Shown here in pieces: positions 19,484 to 31,223 of a stretch of DNA of 64,000 bases. The translations under genes and the position numbers were made by a program. Below the pieces are notes generated by a model. It was not told where the DNA came from. It saw only the letters and a program-made list of their open reading frames with translations, and did not search any database. Position 1 is the stretch's first letter, and every line of letters starts with the position of its first letter. The stretch comes from Piezodorus guildinii (lineage: Eukaryota > Arthropoda > Insecta > Hemiptera > Pentatomidae): assembly GCA_023052935.1 (NCBI GenBank), contig CM041298.1, forward strand, positions 118,194,977-118,258,976, given 5' to 3'.

Positions 19484-20795
19484 AAAAAAAAAAGATTGGT
19501 GCGGGCAACACACGACTTTCACTTACCTCCATTTTAAAAATCAATGAAAGCATTTTCAAAAACAGTTAGAGATAAAAATGCGTGAACCTATAAAGGAATT
19601 AATTAAATTGAATTTATATAGAAACATGAGTTTCATTAAAAAATCTATTATATTATATGCGTAGGTTTTTTGTATAATTTTTCCTACAATCGCAATGTAA
19701 CCTCAATTTTTCACCATGTTTGCCATTTAGGCTAATGTACTATAATCACAAAAAAACAAAAATATTTTCTGATTGTAAGGATGAATCATCCAAAATCATT
19801 GTTAACATTTTGTCAAAATGTAAATATGTGAATAAAGTTTATTTTTATTTTTTATTATATTATATTATTATCTAAAATAATCAGTTATTTATTTATTTAA
19901 CCTCACTTTATGCTACTATGGCTAATCGGACGATGCTACAGTGGGTCCTAAATTTTGCCTATCCAGGTTTTATTAGGACAGGGATCTTTAACGAGTACCT
20001 GACATCACACAGGCTCGGGACCACCTTTTAACGTCCCCTCCGAAGGACGGCGTAACTAAGGATTTTTTACTTCCATTAAAAATCCTAGGACCACCTGCGG
20101 GTTTGAACCCGTGACCTTTAGCATGGGAGGGCTGTGTATGAGATAATATTTTTTCTAAAATCTTTAGCTTTCCAACGGTATATCATACATGTATATTACT
20201 GCTCTTATGTTCAAAAACGAAAAATAGAATTAGAAAAATGTTTTTTCTGTTTTCTCCTTTAGTTGGGTATCGAATTTATTCAATTTATATATTTACCTGT
20301 TTTTCATCAGCGTTAACAAGATAATATAGTTATTTTTATTGAATCTATAAAATTAAAGGTACTTTAAGGGAAGAAAATTTAAAATATCGGCATCTAAGCC
20401 CTGTCAGACCATTTTAATCAGAATAAAACCTACATGATATTAAAGCCCATTAAATTTTACATCGATACAGATTTGATTAAACTCATCAAAATCGTCTGAA
20501 CCGTTTTCGAGAAAATCGAAAAAAGGTGCAAAATGCATTATATAAAGTGCCTCTTCTGGTAAGCTCATTTTGATGAAAAAAGTTTTGTAACGTCTCGGGC
20601 GTATAGTTGTCTTAAATATGAAATTTTAGTTTTATACAACTTATATTTTTTGGACAAGTCTAACCAGATACGATACATAGACCTTTTCGCGCAACTTGTT
20701 TGTTTGATTTTAGAGGACGTGTATTTTCGTTGAAATCTGGAATTCGAATACTTTCGAATATTCTGTAGATATCATATATAAGGTAAGCGAAAGTA
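19484..20795 (-). repeat. Family R copy carrying a SINE
   Basis: Starts GGTGCGGGCAACACACGACT and runs through the standard blocks on the minus strand to a worn 5' end near 20790 (ATATAAGGTAAGCGAAAGTA). A family S SINE interrupts it at 19888-20130. Confidence 0.7.
19888..20130 (-). repeat. tRNA-derived SINE, family S, inside family R
   Basis: The body begins TGCTACTATGGCTAATCGGA, and the minus-strand head has GGTCACGGGTTCAAACCCGC, a good B box. Truncated at the head just past CCTCCCATGC. Confidence 0.75.
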
Positions 20796-21230
20796 AAAAT
20801 CAGTATGAACAATAGTAAAGTTTATAGTAAAAAACTAAACGTAGTGCTATAGAAACCCTCGCACAGTGGACAAAAGTCTTGTAAAAAGTTTGGAATTTTG
20901 CAGTAATTCACTTTTTTATTATTAGTTGGCAAGACCCATAATACTAATATTTCCCGCAATAACGTGTTTACAAATAAATAGTAAATGAATGAATCATTCC
21001 CGTTCACACAAGTGTCTAATAACCAACAGTGGGATTATCTTTATTCGATGGTCATTTATTGTGTTCAAGGTGTTTAGAGCAAAATCTATTTGATTTTATT
21101 TAACAATGGACATTGCAGGAGACAGTTAACACATTATATTTCCAAACTCTTTGTTGAATATACATTACAATCTCATCTGTAGGGGAAATTTAGCAATTTG
21201 TGAATGTCTGCCCCTTGTTTGAGCCTGGAC

Positions 21231-21233
<3 letters not shown>
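20796..21233. other. Intergenic DNA, nothing recognised
   Basis: No repeat family or coding sense seen. Confidence 0.4.

Positions 21234-21307
<74 letters not shown>
21234..21307. repeat. (TA)n tract
   Basis: About 74 bases of uninterrupted TA followed by a T-run. Confidence 0.95.
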
Positions 21308-21323
<16 letters not shown>

Positions 21324-21696
21324 ATTTATTGCCTGTATATATTTTGTTTGGAATTTAAAAATTAATTTAAATTAAACAGGAGGATGCACCACTGGGTGCT
21401 GTCTCCCTCATGCCTGCCCACGCCATGTTTCCCTAGATTTTAGCACATTTGCTTATTGTAATATTTTTTACAGGTGTAAATAAAATGATAAGTGAAAAAA
21501 AAAATTAAATTAAAAATAGTTTTTTTTTGAATGAGGAAAATATTTATATTTGTTGTTAGTTTACGTGTTCTATTCAATAGTAGTTAGGGATTAGCCAGAT
21601 AAGAGTGCCCCCCTTGTCCTCAAGCCAATATCGATCACACTAGTAAGCTGAGAGCACACTTTTCTCGTTTGGCATCTTCAAACCATTAATAACAAA

Positions 21697-21730
21697 TAAT
21701 TTTTGCGATTTCTTGCGTTTTGGGTGATAT

Positions 21731-21805
<75 letters not shown>

Positions 21806-21817
21806 ATATATTTATTT

Positions 21818-21882
<65 letters not shown>

Positions 21883-22645
21883 GAAAAAACACTCCGAATC
21901 AAAAGTTTTACAATCTATAATTTCAAGAATTTCCTAAATGAAATAAAATACATCTATTAGCCGGTTTCAGCAACTCCGAGCCATAATTAGATTTTTTGTA
22001 TTGTTTTTTCCAATATTCTGGGACTTCAAACGTGAAATATAGGGAAGTTTCAGATTTTAGCAGATAAATTTGATTTTGACCACTGTGCGCTCTCCAATCG
22101 TGTCAAAAAATTAATTAGTTTTCATAATTTTTTCTTATAATTTTTTTAAAATATTTTCTTCCGTAATCTGGGACTCCAAAGGTTAAATATAGACAAGTTT
22201 CAGAATTTTGTCTAAGTTACCCCAAGGATTTGTTTCATCAATCCTTCTAGTCTTTACATATTACAAGTAATTTTTGCGATTTCTTGCGTTTTGGGTGGTA
22301 TATATTTTTTTTTAAAGAAAAAACACTCCGGATCAAAAGTTTTATAATCTATAATTTCATAAATTTTCTAAATGATATAAAATACATCTCTTAGCAGGTT
22401 TCAGCAACTCCGAGCCATAATTTGATTTTTTGTATTATTTTTCCCGTATTGGGGACTTCAAACGTAAAATGTAGGGAAGTTTTAGATTTTAGCAAATAAA
22501 TTTGATATTTGATCACTGTATGCTCACCAACCGTGTCAATATATTAATTAGTTTTTATAATTTTTTTCCGTAATCTGGGCCCCCAAAGGTTAAATATGGA
22601 AAATTTTCAGAATTTTGTCCACCTAAATCGGTCATATTATTAACT
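21697..22645 (+). repeat. Large direct repeat, two units of about 0.4-0.55 kb
   Basis: TTTTTGCGATTTCTTGCGTT opens both units (21700 and 22268). Both go on through CACTCCGRATCAAAAGTTTT, CAGCAACTCCGAGCCATAAT and GACTTCAAACGT. Only the first has a long (TA)n expansion (21726-21880), and only its 3' part has an extra internal duplicate (AATCTGGGACTCCAAAGGTT). Sharp repeat, identity unknown. Confidence 0.8.
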
Positions 22646-22858
22646 GTACGCAGATAAAAAAAAAATCCAAGAAGAAAAAAATTTGTTTATATATGTATGT
22701 GTATATGTATATATACACTATCCTCTAATATTAGGCTCCGTAAAATTGATTAATAGTTGGCAGCATACTTCTTATCAAGTGGATATAAATTAAAAATAAG
22801 ATCTACGTATATATCATCTAAGTATTATATCATTACCTTTTCATATTCCAGACATTAA

Positions 22859-23125
22859 ATGGACCAATACCTCCATCCAATTCGAGTTCCACAACCATCT
22901 AACCATCCGGTCAAACTGAGCGCCAAAACTGGACTGTTAGTTTCTCGACTAACAAGGTCGTACCGCATCAAGGTCGTTCTTAAACCTTACACGATCATTC
23001 ATTTCATCGTTCCAGTTCGAAGGAAGGAAAACCCTCGGTTTGGAACGACGAACCGAAGTACATTTGGACCATCGTTCTTATTCATCAACCCAGGATTTAT
23101 ATTCATTGATTTTAATTTTAATTAA
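22859..23125 (+). other. Unassigned 88-codon open frame in a GC-richer island
   Basis: MDQYLHPIRVPQPSNHPVKL and onward, with several basic residues. I recognise no domain, and the end of the frame runs into AT-rich sequence. The island is followed by a 36-base T-run (23143-23178), so on the minus strand it could be a poly(A)-tailed retrocopy or SINE whose body reads toward lower coordinates. Protein status is doubtful. Confidence 0.25.
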
Positions 23126-23145
23126 TATGATTAGGTAGTGCTTAC

Positions 23146-23180
<35 letters not shown>

Positions 23181-23388
23181 GTGACCGTCAAGATTTGACA
23201 CCAAATCCTATATGGTCGATACATGTACTTACTAAAAACTTAGGTTACGGAAACAAAAATACTCATCATTAAATTAAGTAAAAGGAGATTAAAATAAAAT
23301 AGTCAAGTTTTTTTATTTTACACTGAGCGTTAATGAAGAATTGCTTGATCATCTTAAGCTTTTGTTTATCTAACATTTGTAAAAATCT

Positions 23389-24190
23389 GGTGCGGGCAAC
23401 ACACGAATTTCACTTAACTACATTTTTAAAATCAATGAAAGAATTTTCAAATACAGTTAGAGATAAAAATTAGTGAAACTATTAAAGAGTTAATTCAATT
23501 GAATTTCTATAGAAACGTGTTTTTTAAAAAATATATTATATTATCATCTAATATAATCAGTTAGTTTTATCTTATTTTCATCACTCTATATATTAACTGT
23601 TAAAAGCTTGAGTATACGATTATATTTTTTCTAAAATCTTTAGCTTTCCAACGGTATATCATACATGTATATTCTGCTCTTATGTTCAAAAAAAAAAAAA
23701 AAAAATGCACTAATTTTTTTTTTCAGTTTTTTCCTTTAGTTGTTTTTTAAATTGGCACAACTTACATATTTACCTGTTATTTATCAGTGGTAACAAGATA
23801 ATATAGTTATTTTTATAGAATTAACAACATTAAAGGTACTTTAGAGAAAGAAAAATTAAAATTTAAGCCCTGTCAGACCATTTTAATCAGAATTTTAATA
23901 CATGATATTAAAGCCCATTAAATTTTACATCGATATAGCGAGTTTAATCAAAATCGTCGGAACCGTTTTCGAGAAAATCGAAAAAGGTTTTGTAACGTCT
24001 CGGGTGTTTTAATTTGTCTTAAATATGAAATTTCACTTTTATAGAGCTTACCGTTTCCGCCCGGGAGTTACCACACACACAGACCATTTTGCAGGACTTG
24101 GTAAAATGTGTATTTCCGTTGAAAACTGGTTTTCGAAAATTTTCACAATCGCAATACTTTCCCTAACTATAAGTAAGTGAAAGTAAAAAT
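23389..24190 (-). repeat. Family R, near full-length copy
   Basis: CTGGTGCGGGCAACACACGA at one end and AGTAAGTGAAAGTAAAAATA at the other, with all central blocks in minus order. The (CA)n tract is short here. Confidence 0.8.
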
Positions 24191-24344
24191 ATGGCTTCTG
24201 TTTCTAGGGGAACTACTACTTCTCTTTGCTTCCCATATTTTCTGCATCGGAATAGAATGTCTTCAGGGACTTTACATGTTACACAATTGCCATAATTTTC
24301 TATTTTCATTAAATGTAAAAACTTCTTACATTGATGGTAAAATA

Positions 24345-24640
24345 ATATGTTTATTATTATTTATTTATTTAACGTCACTTTATGCTACTATGGCTAATCG
24401 GACGATGCTACAGTGGGAGTCCTAAATTTTGCCTATCCAGGTTTTATTAGGATAGGGATCTTTAACGAGTACCTGACATCGCACAGGTTTGGGACCACCT
24501 TTTAACGTCCCCTCCGAAGGACGGCGTAACTAAGAATTTTTTACTCCCATTAAAAAATCCTAGGACCACCTGCGGGTTTGAACCCGTGACCTTTGGCATG
24601 GGAGGCTGTTACGCCAGCTACAAGTGATCCCCATTATATG
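24345..24640 (-). repeat. tRNA-derived SINE, family S, well-kept copy
   Basis: Minus-strand head ending TTGTAGCTGGCGTAACAGCC with B box GGGTTCAAACCCGC. The body finishes at GACTCCCACTGTAGCATCGT and TAAATAAATAATAATAAAC. The cleanest copy for building a consensus. Confidence 0.8.
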
Positions 24641-24731
24641 TTTATAATTTGATGTAATGAAGATACCAGGAGAGCTTTTTAAATTTCTGACTTATCGATT
24701 ATCTTTAAAAAAAATTGATTTTTATGAAATA

Positions 24732-24958
24732 TTAGCAACTCCCGGGCGGAAATGGTAAGCTCTATAAAAGTGAAATTTCATATTTAAGACAAATTAAAAC
24801 GCCCGAGACGTTACAAAACCTTTTTCGATTTTCTCGAAAACGGTTCCGACGATTTTGATTAAACTCGCTATATGGATGTAGAATTTGATGGGCTTTAATA
24901 TCATGTAAGTTTCATCCTGATTAAAATAGTCTGACAGCGCTTAAATACATTAAATAAA
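24732..24958 (+). repeat. Family R internal fragment
   Basis: GCAACTCCCGGGCGGAAATG to AATAGTCTGACAGCGCTTAA only. Both ends of the element are missing. It reads in the opposite direction to the copy 0.5 kb away. Confidence 0.65.
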
Positions 24959-24959
24959 T

Positions 24960-25650
24960 AAACAAACAAACTCCATCATTTTATTTTTTTTAAATTTTAT
25001 TATAAATAATGTTTAATTTCTTTAAATGGAGTTTCCGCGTTAAAAAAAAAAAATGTTTTCATGATATGCATGTTACACTTGTTTGTATAATGAATCTCAA
25101 CTTAGATACTCAGGTTGAAAAAGGATTGCCTCTAGAATAACATGTCCTGTTCACCTTGGATCCAGGAGGGAAGGACGCGAACCATTAAAAAAAACAAAAC
25201 AAAAAAAAAAAACCCTATAAATATAGTAGACAGATTTCGAAATAAACATCTTCTAACAATAAAATTGACTAAATTCAGGCCGATATGTTTTTTTTTTTTT
25301 TTGATGGATTTGTCTTTTGGCTGGGGGTCTATCGGAAAGGGTATAGCCGGGTAATAATGGTAAATCTGCCCCAGCCTCTTTTTCGACTCAAACACGAAGA
25401 ATCAATTTGGTGTCAAATAAAAATAATTCACCTACATTTTTAGCTTTTTAATTTAAACGGTTTTGGAGATATTATTTAAAACCTCTTTCTTCGATTTTAT
25501 TATTTTTTTCAATAGTAAAATTTGAAATTAATTAATGAAGATTTTTTCCCTGCTTCTTAGGAGCCAAAGGCGTGAAAAATAATATGATCATGATTTTTAA
25601 ACGAAAAGGTCATGTTTCGCGAAAGAAAAAAATCAAAATATGTATTTTGT
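24960..25650. other. Intergenic AT-rich DNA, nothing recognised
   Basis: No repeat or coding signal beyond short A/T runs. Confidence 0.4.
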
Positions 25651-25654
25651 TAGG

Positions 25655-26479
25655 TTCCTTTAATTAAAATGATCCATTTTCATTCAACACATTTTATTTT
25701 CTCCCTACGTTTCGGCTTTTTGCCATTTTCAAGGGATCTTTTTATATCCCATCATGCACTCATATAAATATATATTTTGTCATAATTTAATAAAATAAAA
25801 ATAAAACTATTATAGGCTGACTAGTCCTGTCCTGGTTGTTATCATCCAGGATAAGAAGAAAATAAAATAAAATAAAATGAGTTGAATGAAATGGATCATT
25901 TTAATTAAAGGAGCCTAACAATACAATTATTCATTCAAACAACTTTTAATTGTAATAAAAATTAATATGTATTTTAATTTTTATTACAATTAAGAATAGT
26001 TTGAATGAATAATTGTATTATTAGGTTCCTTTAATTAAAATGATCCATTTCATTCAACTTATTTTATTTTCTTATTTTTTCTCCCTACCTTTCGGCTCTT
26101 TGCCATTCTCAAGGGATCTACAAAAAACATTTATTTTAAAATTAAAAGATACACAACATTATTTTTTACATTCTTATAAATCAATTTACATACCTCTTTA
26201 TACTCCTTTATGCACTATACAATATATAAATTTATATTTTGTCATAATTCAGTCAAATAAAATTAAAACTATTAAAGGCTGACCAGCCCTGTCCTGGTTG
26301 TTATCATCTACTGGATTAAAGAAATGTATTCCCTCACTCTTAACTATTGATATCAAAACTAATATACACACATATATTGTTTTATTACCTCCTCCTCAGT
26401 CAAGTCTACATTTATTTTCACAGCCAAAAACTTTTTCTTTTAAAATTCTTTAATAAATTATTACTATACATAAACATAT

Positions 26480-26546
<67 letters not shown>

Positions 26547-26576
26547 ACACACACCTACACACCCACACACACATAC

Positions 26577-26631
<55 letters not shown>

Positions 26632-26945
26632 AACATACAAACAAATATATTAATATCCAATTAAAAATAAGATAATTTACTTAACCATAAAATTCCAAAT
26701 ATTATTCTATTATATATATATATATATATATATATTGTATAGTGCATAAAGGAGTATAAAGAGGTATGTAAATTGATTTATAAGAATGTAAAAAATAATG
26801 TTGTGTATCTTTTAATTTTAAAATAAATGTTTTTTGTAGATCCCTTGTGAATGGCAAAGAGCCGAAACGTAGGGAGAAAAAATAAGAAAATAAAATAAGT
26901 TGAAGGAAATGGATCATTTTAATTAAAGGAACCTAATAATATGTA
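25655..26945. mobile_element. Penelope-like terminal repeats in inverted and direct array
   Basis: The motif CTACGTTTCGGCTTTTTGCC-ATTTTCAAGGGATC occurs at 25710, 26085 and, inverted, at about 26835-26870. The flank TTTAATTAAAATGATCCATT is present at each. A palindromic junction lies at 25922-26025. Between the last two inverted copies are a (CA)n tract (26484-26572) and a (TA)n tract (26586-26626). Layout and motif fit the LTR-like ends of Penelope-like elements. No RT is left. Confidence 0.5.
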
Positions 26946-26949
26946 TTTT

Positions 26950-29580
26950 ATTAATCTTTTTGAAAATTTTACTCACTGATTTTTTTTCTTTTCAGAAAAT
27001 GCCTTTTATACTCCTCTAAACACTATTTTTTTTTTCAAATCTTTTGAAGTAGTGGAACATTATGAAAAATACAATAAAAACTCATTTTTTTCTGGAATCT
27101 TGCATTTAACTTATATTGGTTTATTATTTTCAATAATCTAATATTTATTCAATAATTTGTAAACGACCAAAAAAAAAAAATAAAAAAATAAAAAAAAATA
27201 AATAAATAAAAAAAAAAATTACCCCTGCTCAAAATTCGAGTGCTTACGTTTCAAGATGCGTATAATCCGTATAACGAAAAAAAAAAATCCGTTTGTCCCT
27301 CGTCCGCTTCATTTCTCCAAAACTACTGGACCAATTTTTCTGAAATTCGCCACAAAAATACTAGTCCATTCAACGATGATCCTGACACCTAGACGTTGAT
27401 ATCAGCTGGTTAGTTTTAAAATGGGAGCCGATTAAAAGGATTTTATTTATTAACTCAGTTATTTTTGAAGATGAAAAACAAATTATTAGTGTTTTTTAAC
27501 CAAAAAACCGCGAATAATTATATAAAAGAGAAAAAAGAAAAGAAAACAATAGAAATTTTTCACACAAATACGCTCATAACTCAGTTATTTTTGACGATAG
27601 AGAAAAGTATGTATAGAGTTTTAGAATCAGTAAAGCGCGGTAAAAAAAAAATCATACGTATAATCAAGGAACAGATTATAATAGATGTAATTACACCTAA
27701 AATCAGTTATTATTTAAGATAGAGAAAAATCGAAACAATAATTTGTGATGAAGACAACGCGATGAACAAAGTCCAAAAAAAAAAAAATTAAAAAAAATAA
27801 TCTTATATGGTCAAGCCACAAATGATTCGAGATGTGATGTGATTCTGTTATTATTGATGATAAAGATAAAATGTAAGGTTTTCTGGAATCAGGAAATTTT
27901 AATTGAATGAAAATCGCAAGAAAAGAAAAGGAAATAGAAACGCAGTCCTGTATAAATGCTTTTGGTTTATTATTTTCAATAATCAACCTTGGTAATCGAA
28001 ATAGTAACGCAGTCCTGTATAAATGCTTTGGTTATTATTTTCAATAACAACCTTGGTAATCGAAATAGTAACGCAGTCCTGTATAAATGCTTCTGCTTTA
28101 TATTTTCAATAATCAACCTTTGTAATCGACCAACAAAAAATTACTCCTGCTCAAAATTTGAGAGCTTACGTTTCAAGATGCGTAGAATCAGAATAACGAA
28201 TAAAAAAAAAAAAAATCCGTTTCTCCTAATAAATAAATGAATAAATACCAAAAATGTATATAAGTGCCATTTGATAGAGAATTAAATGAAAAATGAATCA
28301 TTGAATTTGGTTTACAACTAGCTTGGATATTGCGTTTTGAAATTAGTGGTAGTGTTATGATATGATGCTTTGAATTAGTGCTTTTTATATTACTTAAGCC
28401 TATCAACAGCTTTATAAACAGTTATACTCTAATATTGTTATTTGGAAATAATAAGCCATTGTATAATAATTTGCAGCGTTTTCTTATTATTATTGAAAAA
28501 TGTGTAGACAATCACTTCTCAAGAAAAAATCAGAATTACATTACTTATGAAACATTTTCAACCAAGCTATGTTTTTCAACGATGCGAGCCTATGCATTCC
28601 GTGGACATTGTTGTTGTGGACATTAAGTTGTTCTTCTTAGTTTCTATCAGAATTGTTCATTATCAGTTTTTTGTTAAATTAAAAATGTCCTCTTGAGGTA
28701 TCTTATTAAAACGACCGTTCATAGAAATGTTCTTTCTTAAATAAATTACAACTATTTTGATAAACCAAAATTAATGAATCATCTTTATTCCGATAATTTA
28801 ACTTTATTATCATAATTCAAGATTATGCAGCTTGAACTTTTATAGATTCTTAAAGTTTTTATTAATGAAAAACAAAAAAATTTAAAACATTCATAACAAA
28901 AATCGCCCAGAAATCTATAAATTAACTAGAAGGTTTATAGTTTACTTTCCATTAACAATTACCTGTGGGTTCGGGCCGGTTTACGAGAATTTTTTTTTCC
29001 TTTTAGCTCTTGCTTTTTTTTTCAAATGTCCCTATAAATTCCAGTTTCTTTGTTTTAAATGTTTGTTTATACTTTAAGAATGTATTATTGTCATGAATCG
29101 TTAAAATAAATTATCACCTGATGCTCTAACTTTGTTAATAAATTATTTGTTTCTACTTTTTTTTTAATATTTTACCAAACCAAAATACCTATAGATAATT
29201 ATTTTTTTTTTTTGCAATACATAATTGTGTACAAATATAATTAGTAAAAGTAACTAATTATAATATTTTGAATACCAATTTGTATGGATTTCGTTCATGT
29301 TTTTTTATTGTCAGTTGAAAGGTACCTACCAAAAAAATAATTTTCGGTAAAAAAAAAAAAAATGTTTCTTCACATTTTTCGAAAATCTAAAAACTATAAG
29401 TTTTTAGAACGCAAAATTTCAAGGGAAATCTTTTTTTTTTTTTTTTTATATTGTTCCATCAGTTCGAAAAAATTCTGCAGCACAGAGGAACTTAAAAGAC
29501 ATTTTCTGGCAAAATTCGGTGAGTGACACCTTTCAAAAAAGCATCACAACTAATTTCGAAATAAAAAAAAAAAAAAAAAA
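26950..29580. other. Intergenic, very AT-rich, with unclassified repeats
   Basis: Holds a possible DNA-transposon end (CCCCTGCTCAAAATTCGAGT at 27233, repeated in part at 28145) and many A and T runs. A three-unit tandem repeat is listed separately. No gene seen. Confidence 0.4.
27930..28130 (+). repeat. Tandem repeat of about 65 bp, three units
   Basis: AACGCAGTCCTGTATAAATG recurs at 27939, 28004 and 28070, each followed by ATTTTCAATAATCAACCTT-like sequence. Confidence 0.85.
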
Positions 29581-29589
29581 AAAAAAATA

Positions 29590-30018
29590 GGCGAAATGCT
29601 CGAGCCTTGGGCTATTCCTGAGGATACAAGACAAAGGTTCATTAGGTGCATAAACTGCTTGAGTACGCTCAGAAATAAAAGATTGAAGTCACAGAATAGA
29701 GCTATAGAAAAAATAAAGAAATTTTAACTAGGCATAGAGGATTGAATGGTTCAGAGAGTCGAATGCTTTGATAAGTCAAGGAAAATGAGCACTGTTAGGT
29801 TTTTGTTGTCCATTGCGGCATGTATGTATATCATTAGTATTTTTTGCCAGAGCTGATTGAGGAGGAAAGCCTGTTCGGAAACCTGACTGTAGAGGATTGA
29901 GTAATTTGGATTCTTCAAGTCTCCTTTGTAGCTCTTTTATTTTTCGACATATCCAAGCTACAAGTCCTTTTCTTAGTGATATGGAACATTTTTTGAGGTC
30001 ACAGGGATTAGAGTCCAA
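29590..30018 (-). pseudogene. LINE RT fragment (Jockey-like)
   Basis: Minus strand, 29776-30018: ISLRKGLVAWICRKIKELQR then ESKLLNPLQSGFRTGFPPQS. L-x-x-x-Q-[SY]-G-F-R is RT motif 2a. A frame-shifted continuation toward 29.59 kb fits the next motifs. Confidence 0.65.
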
Positions 30019-30165
30019 ATCACGCCGACCTTTGATGTCATACCATTGTTGTTCGCCGACGATCTAGTCTCAACGGCTACTTCTTGTATTGACGTGAAAC
30101 ATAAATTAAAAGTATTAGATAATTACTGTGAAATGGGAGACAGCTTTTCGGGACTCAAAGTTTTC
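30019..30165 (+). pseudogene. LINE RT catalytic-motif fragment
   Basis: The plus strand reads PTFDVIPLLFADDLVSTATS, the F-A-D-D active-site box of non-LTR RTs, and then K-L-K-V-L-x-x-Y-C-E. Orientation is opposite to the fragment directly to its left. A family R copy cuts it at 30166. Confidence 0.65.
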
Positions 30166-31047
30166 TTCCACTTACTATATATAGTAAGGGGAAGTATTGC
30201 GATCGTGAAAATTTTCGAATTCCAGTTTTCAACGGAAATACACGTTTTATGGTCCCCTGAGTCCAAATAACCAAGTCTCGCAAAAAGGTCTGAGTGTATG
30301 TGGTAACTCCCGGGAGGAAACGGTAAATCCTATGAAACTGAAATTTCATATTTAAGACAACTATACGCCCGAGACGTGACGAAACTTTTTTCATCAAAAT
30401 GAGCTTACCAGAAGAGGCACTTTATTCCATGCATTTTCCACCTTTTTTCGATTTTATCGAAAACGGTTCCGACGATTTTGATTAAACTCGCTATATCGAT
30501 GTAAAATTTAATGGGCTTTAATATCATGTAGGTTTTATTCTGATTAAAATGGTCTGACAGGGCTTAGATGCCGATATTTTAAATTTTCTTCCCCTAAAGT
30601 ACCTTTAATTTTGTAGATTCAATAAAAATAACTATATTATCTTGTTAACGCTGATGAAAAACAGTTAAATATATAAATTTAATAAATTCGATACCCAACT
30701 AAAGGAGAACAAAAATATTTTTTAATGCAATTTTTCGTTTTTGAACATAAGAGCAGTAATATACATGTATGATATACCGTTGGAAAGCTAAAGATTTTAG
30801 AAAAAATATTATCTCATATACAAGCTTTTAAAAGTTAATAGAGAGTGATGAAAAGAAATAAAACTAACTGATTATTTTAGATAAAATATATAGATTTTTT
30901 AATAAACACATGTTTCTATAGAAATTCAATATAAATAATTCCTTAATAGTCTCACGTATTTTTATCTCTGTTTTTGAAAATTCTTTCATTGATTTTAAAA
31001 ATGGAGGTAAGTGAAAGTCGTGTGTTGCCCGCACCAGATTTTTAATA
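30166..31047 (+). repeat. Family R, full-length reference copy
   Basis: From CACTTACTATATATAGTAAG to GTGTTGCCCGCACCAGATTT, about 880 bases, with every block in order and only a short TG tract. The best copy for describing the family. Confidence 0.85.
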
Positions 31048-31223
31048 ATTTACAAGTGTTTATTATGCTGTCATGAACTTTATTTTGTGTGATTTAGACA
31101 ATCTAAGTGAGTGTGTTTGATTATTCAATAGAAAATTGGTATACCCAAAAGAAGTTGAGCGGTTCCACATCACCAATAATCATCCAGAGGTTTTGACTCT
31201 GTGTCGATATATCAGCCCCTGAA

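Noticed and set aside
23389..24190. Family R as an LTR retrotransposon or solo LTR
   Set aside because: No TG...CA ends, no primer-binding site near any copy, and the ends carry sub-terminal inverted repeats instead.
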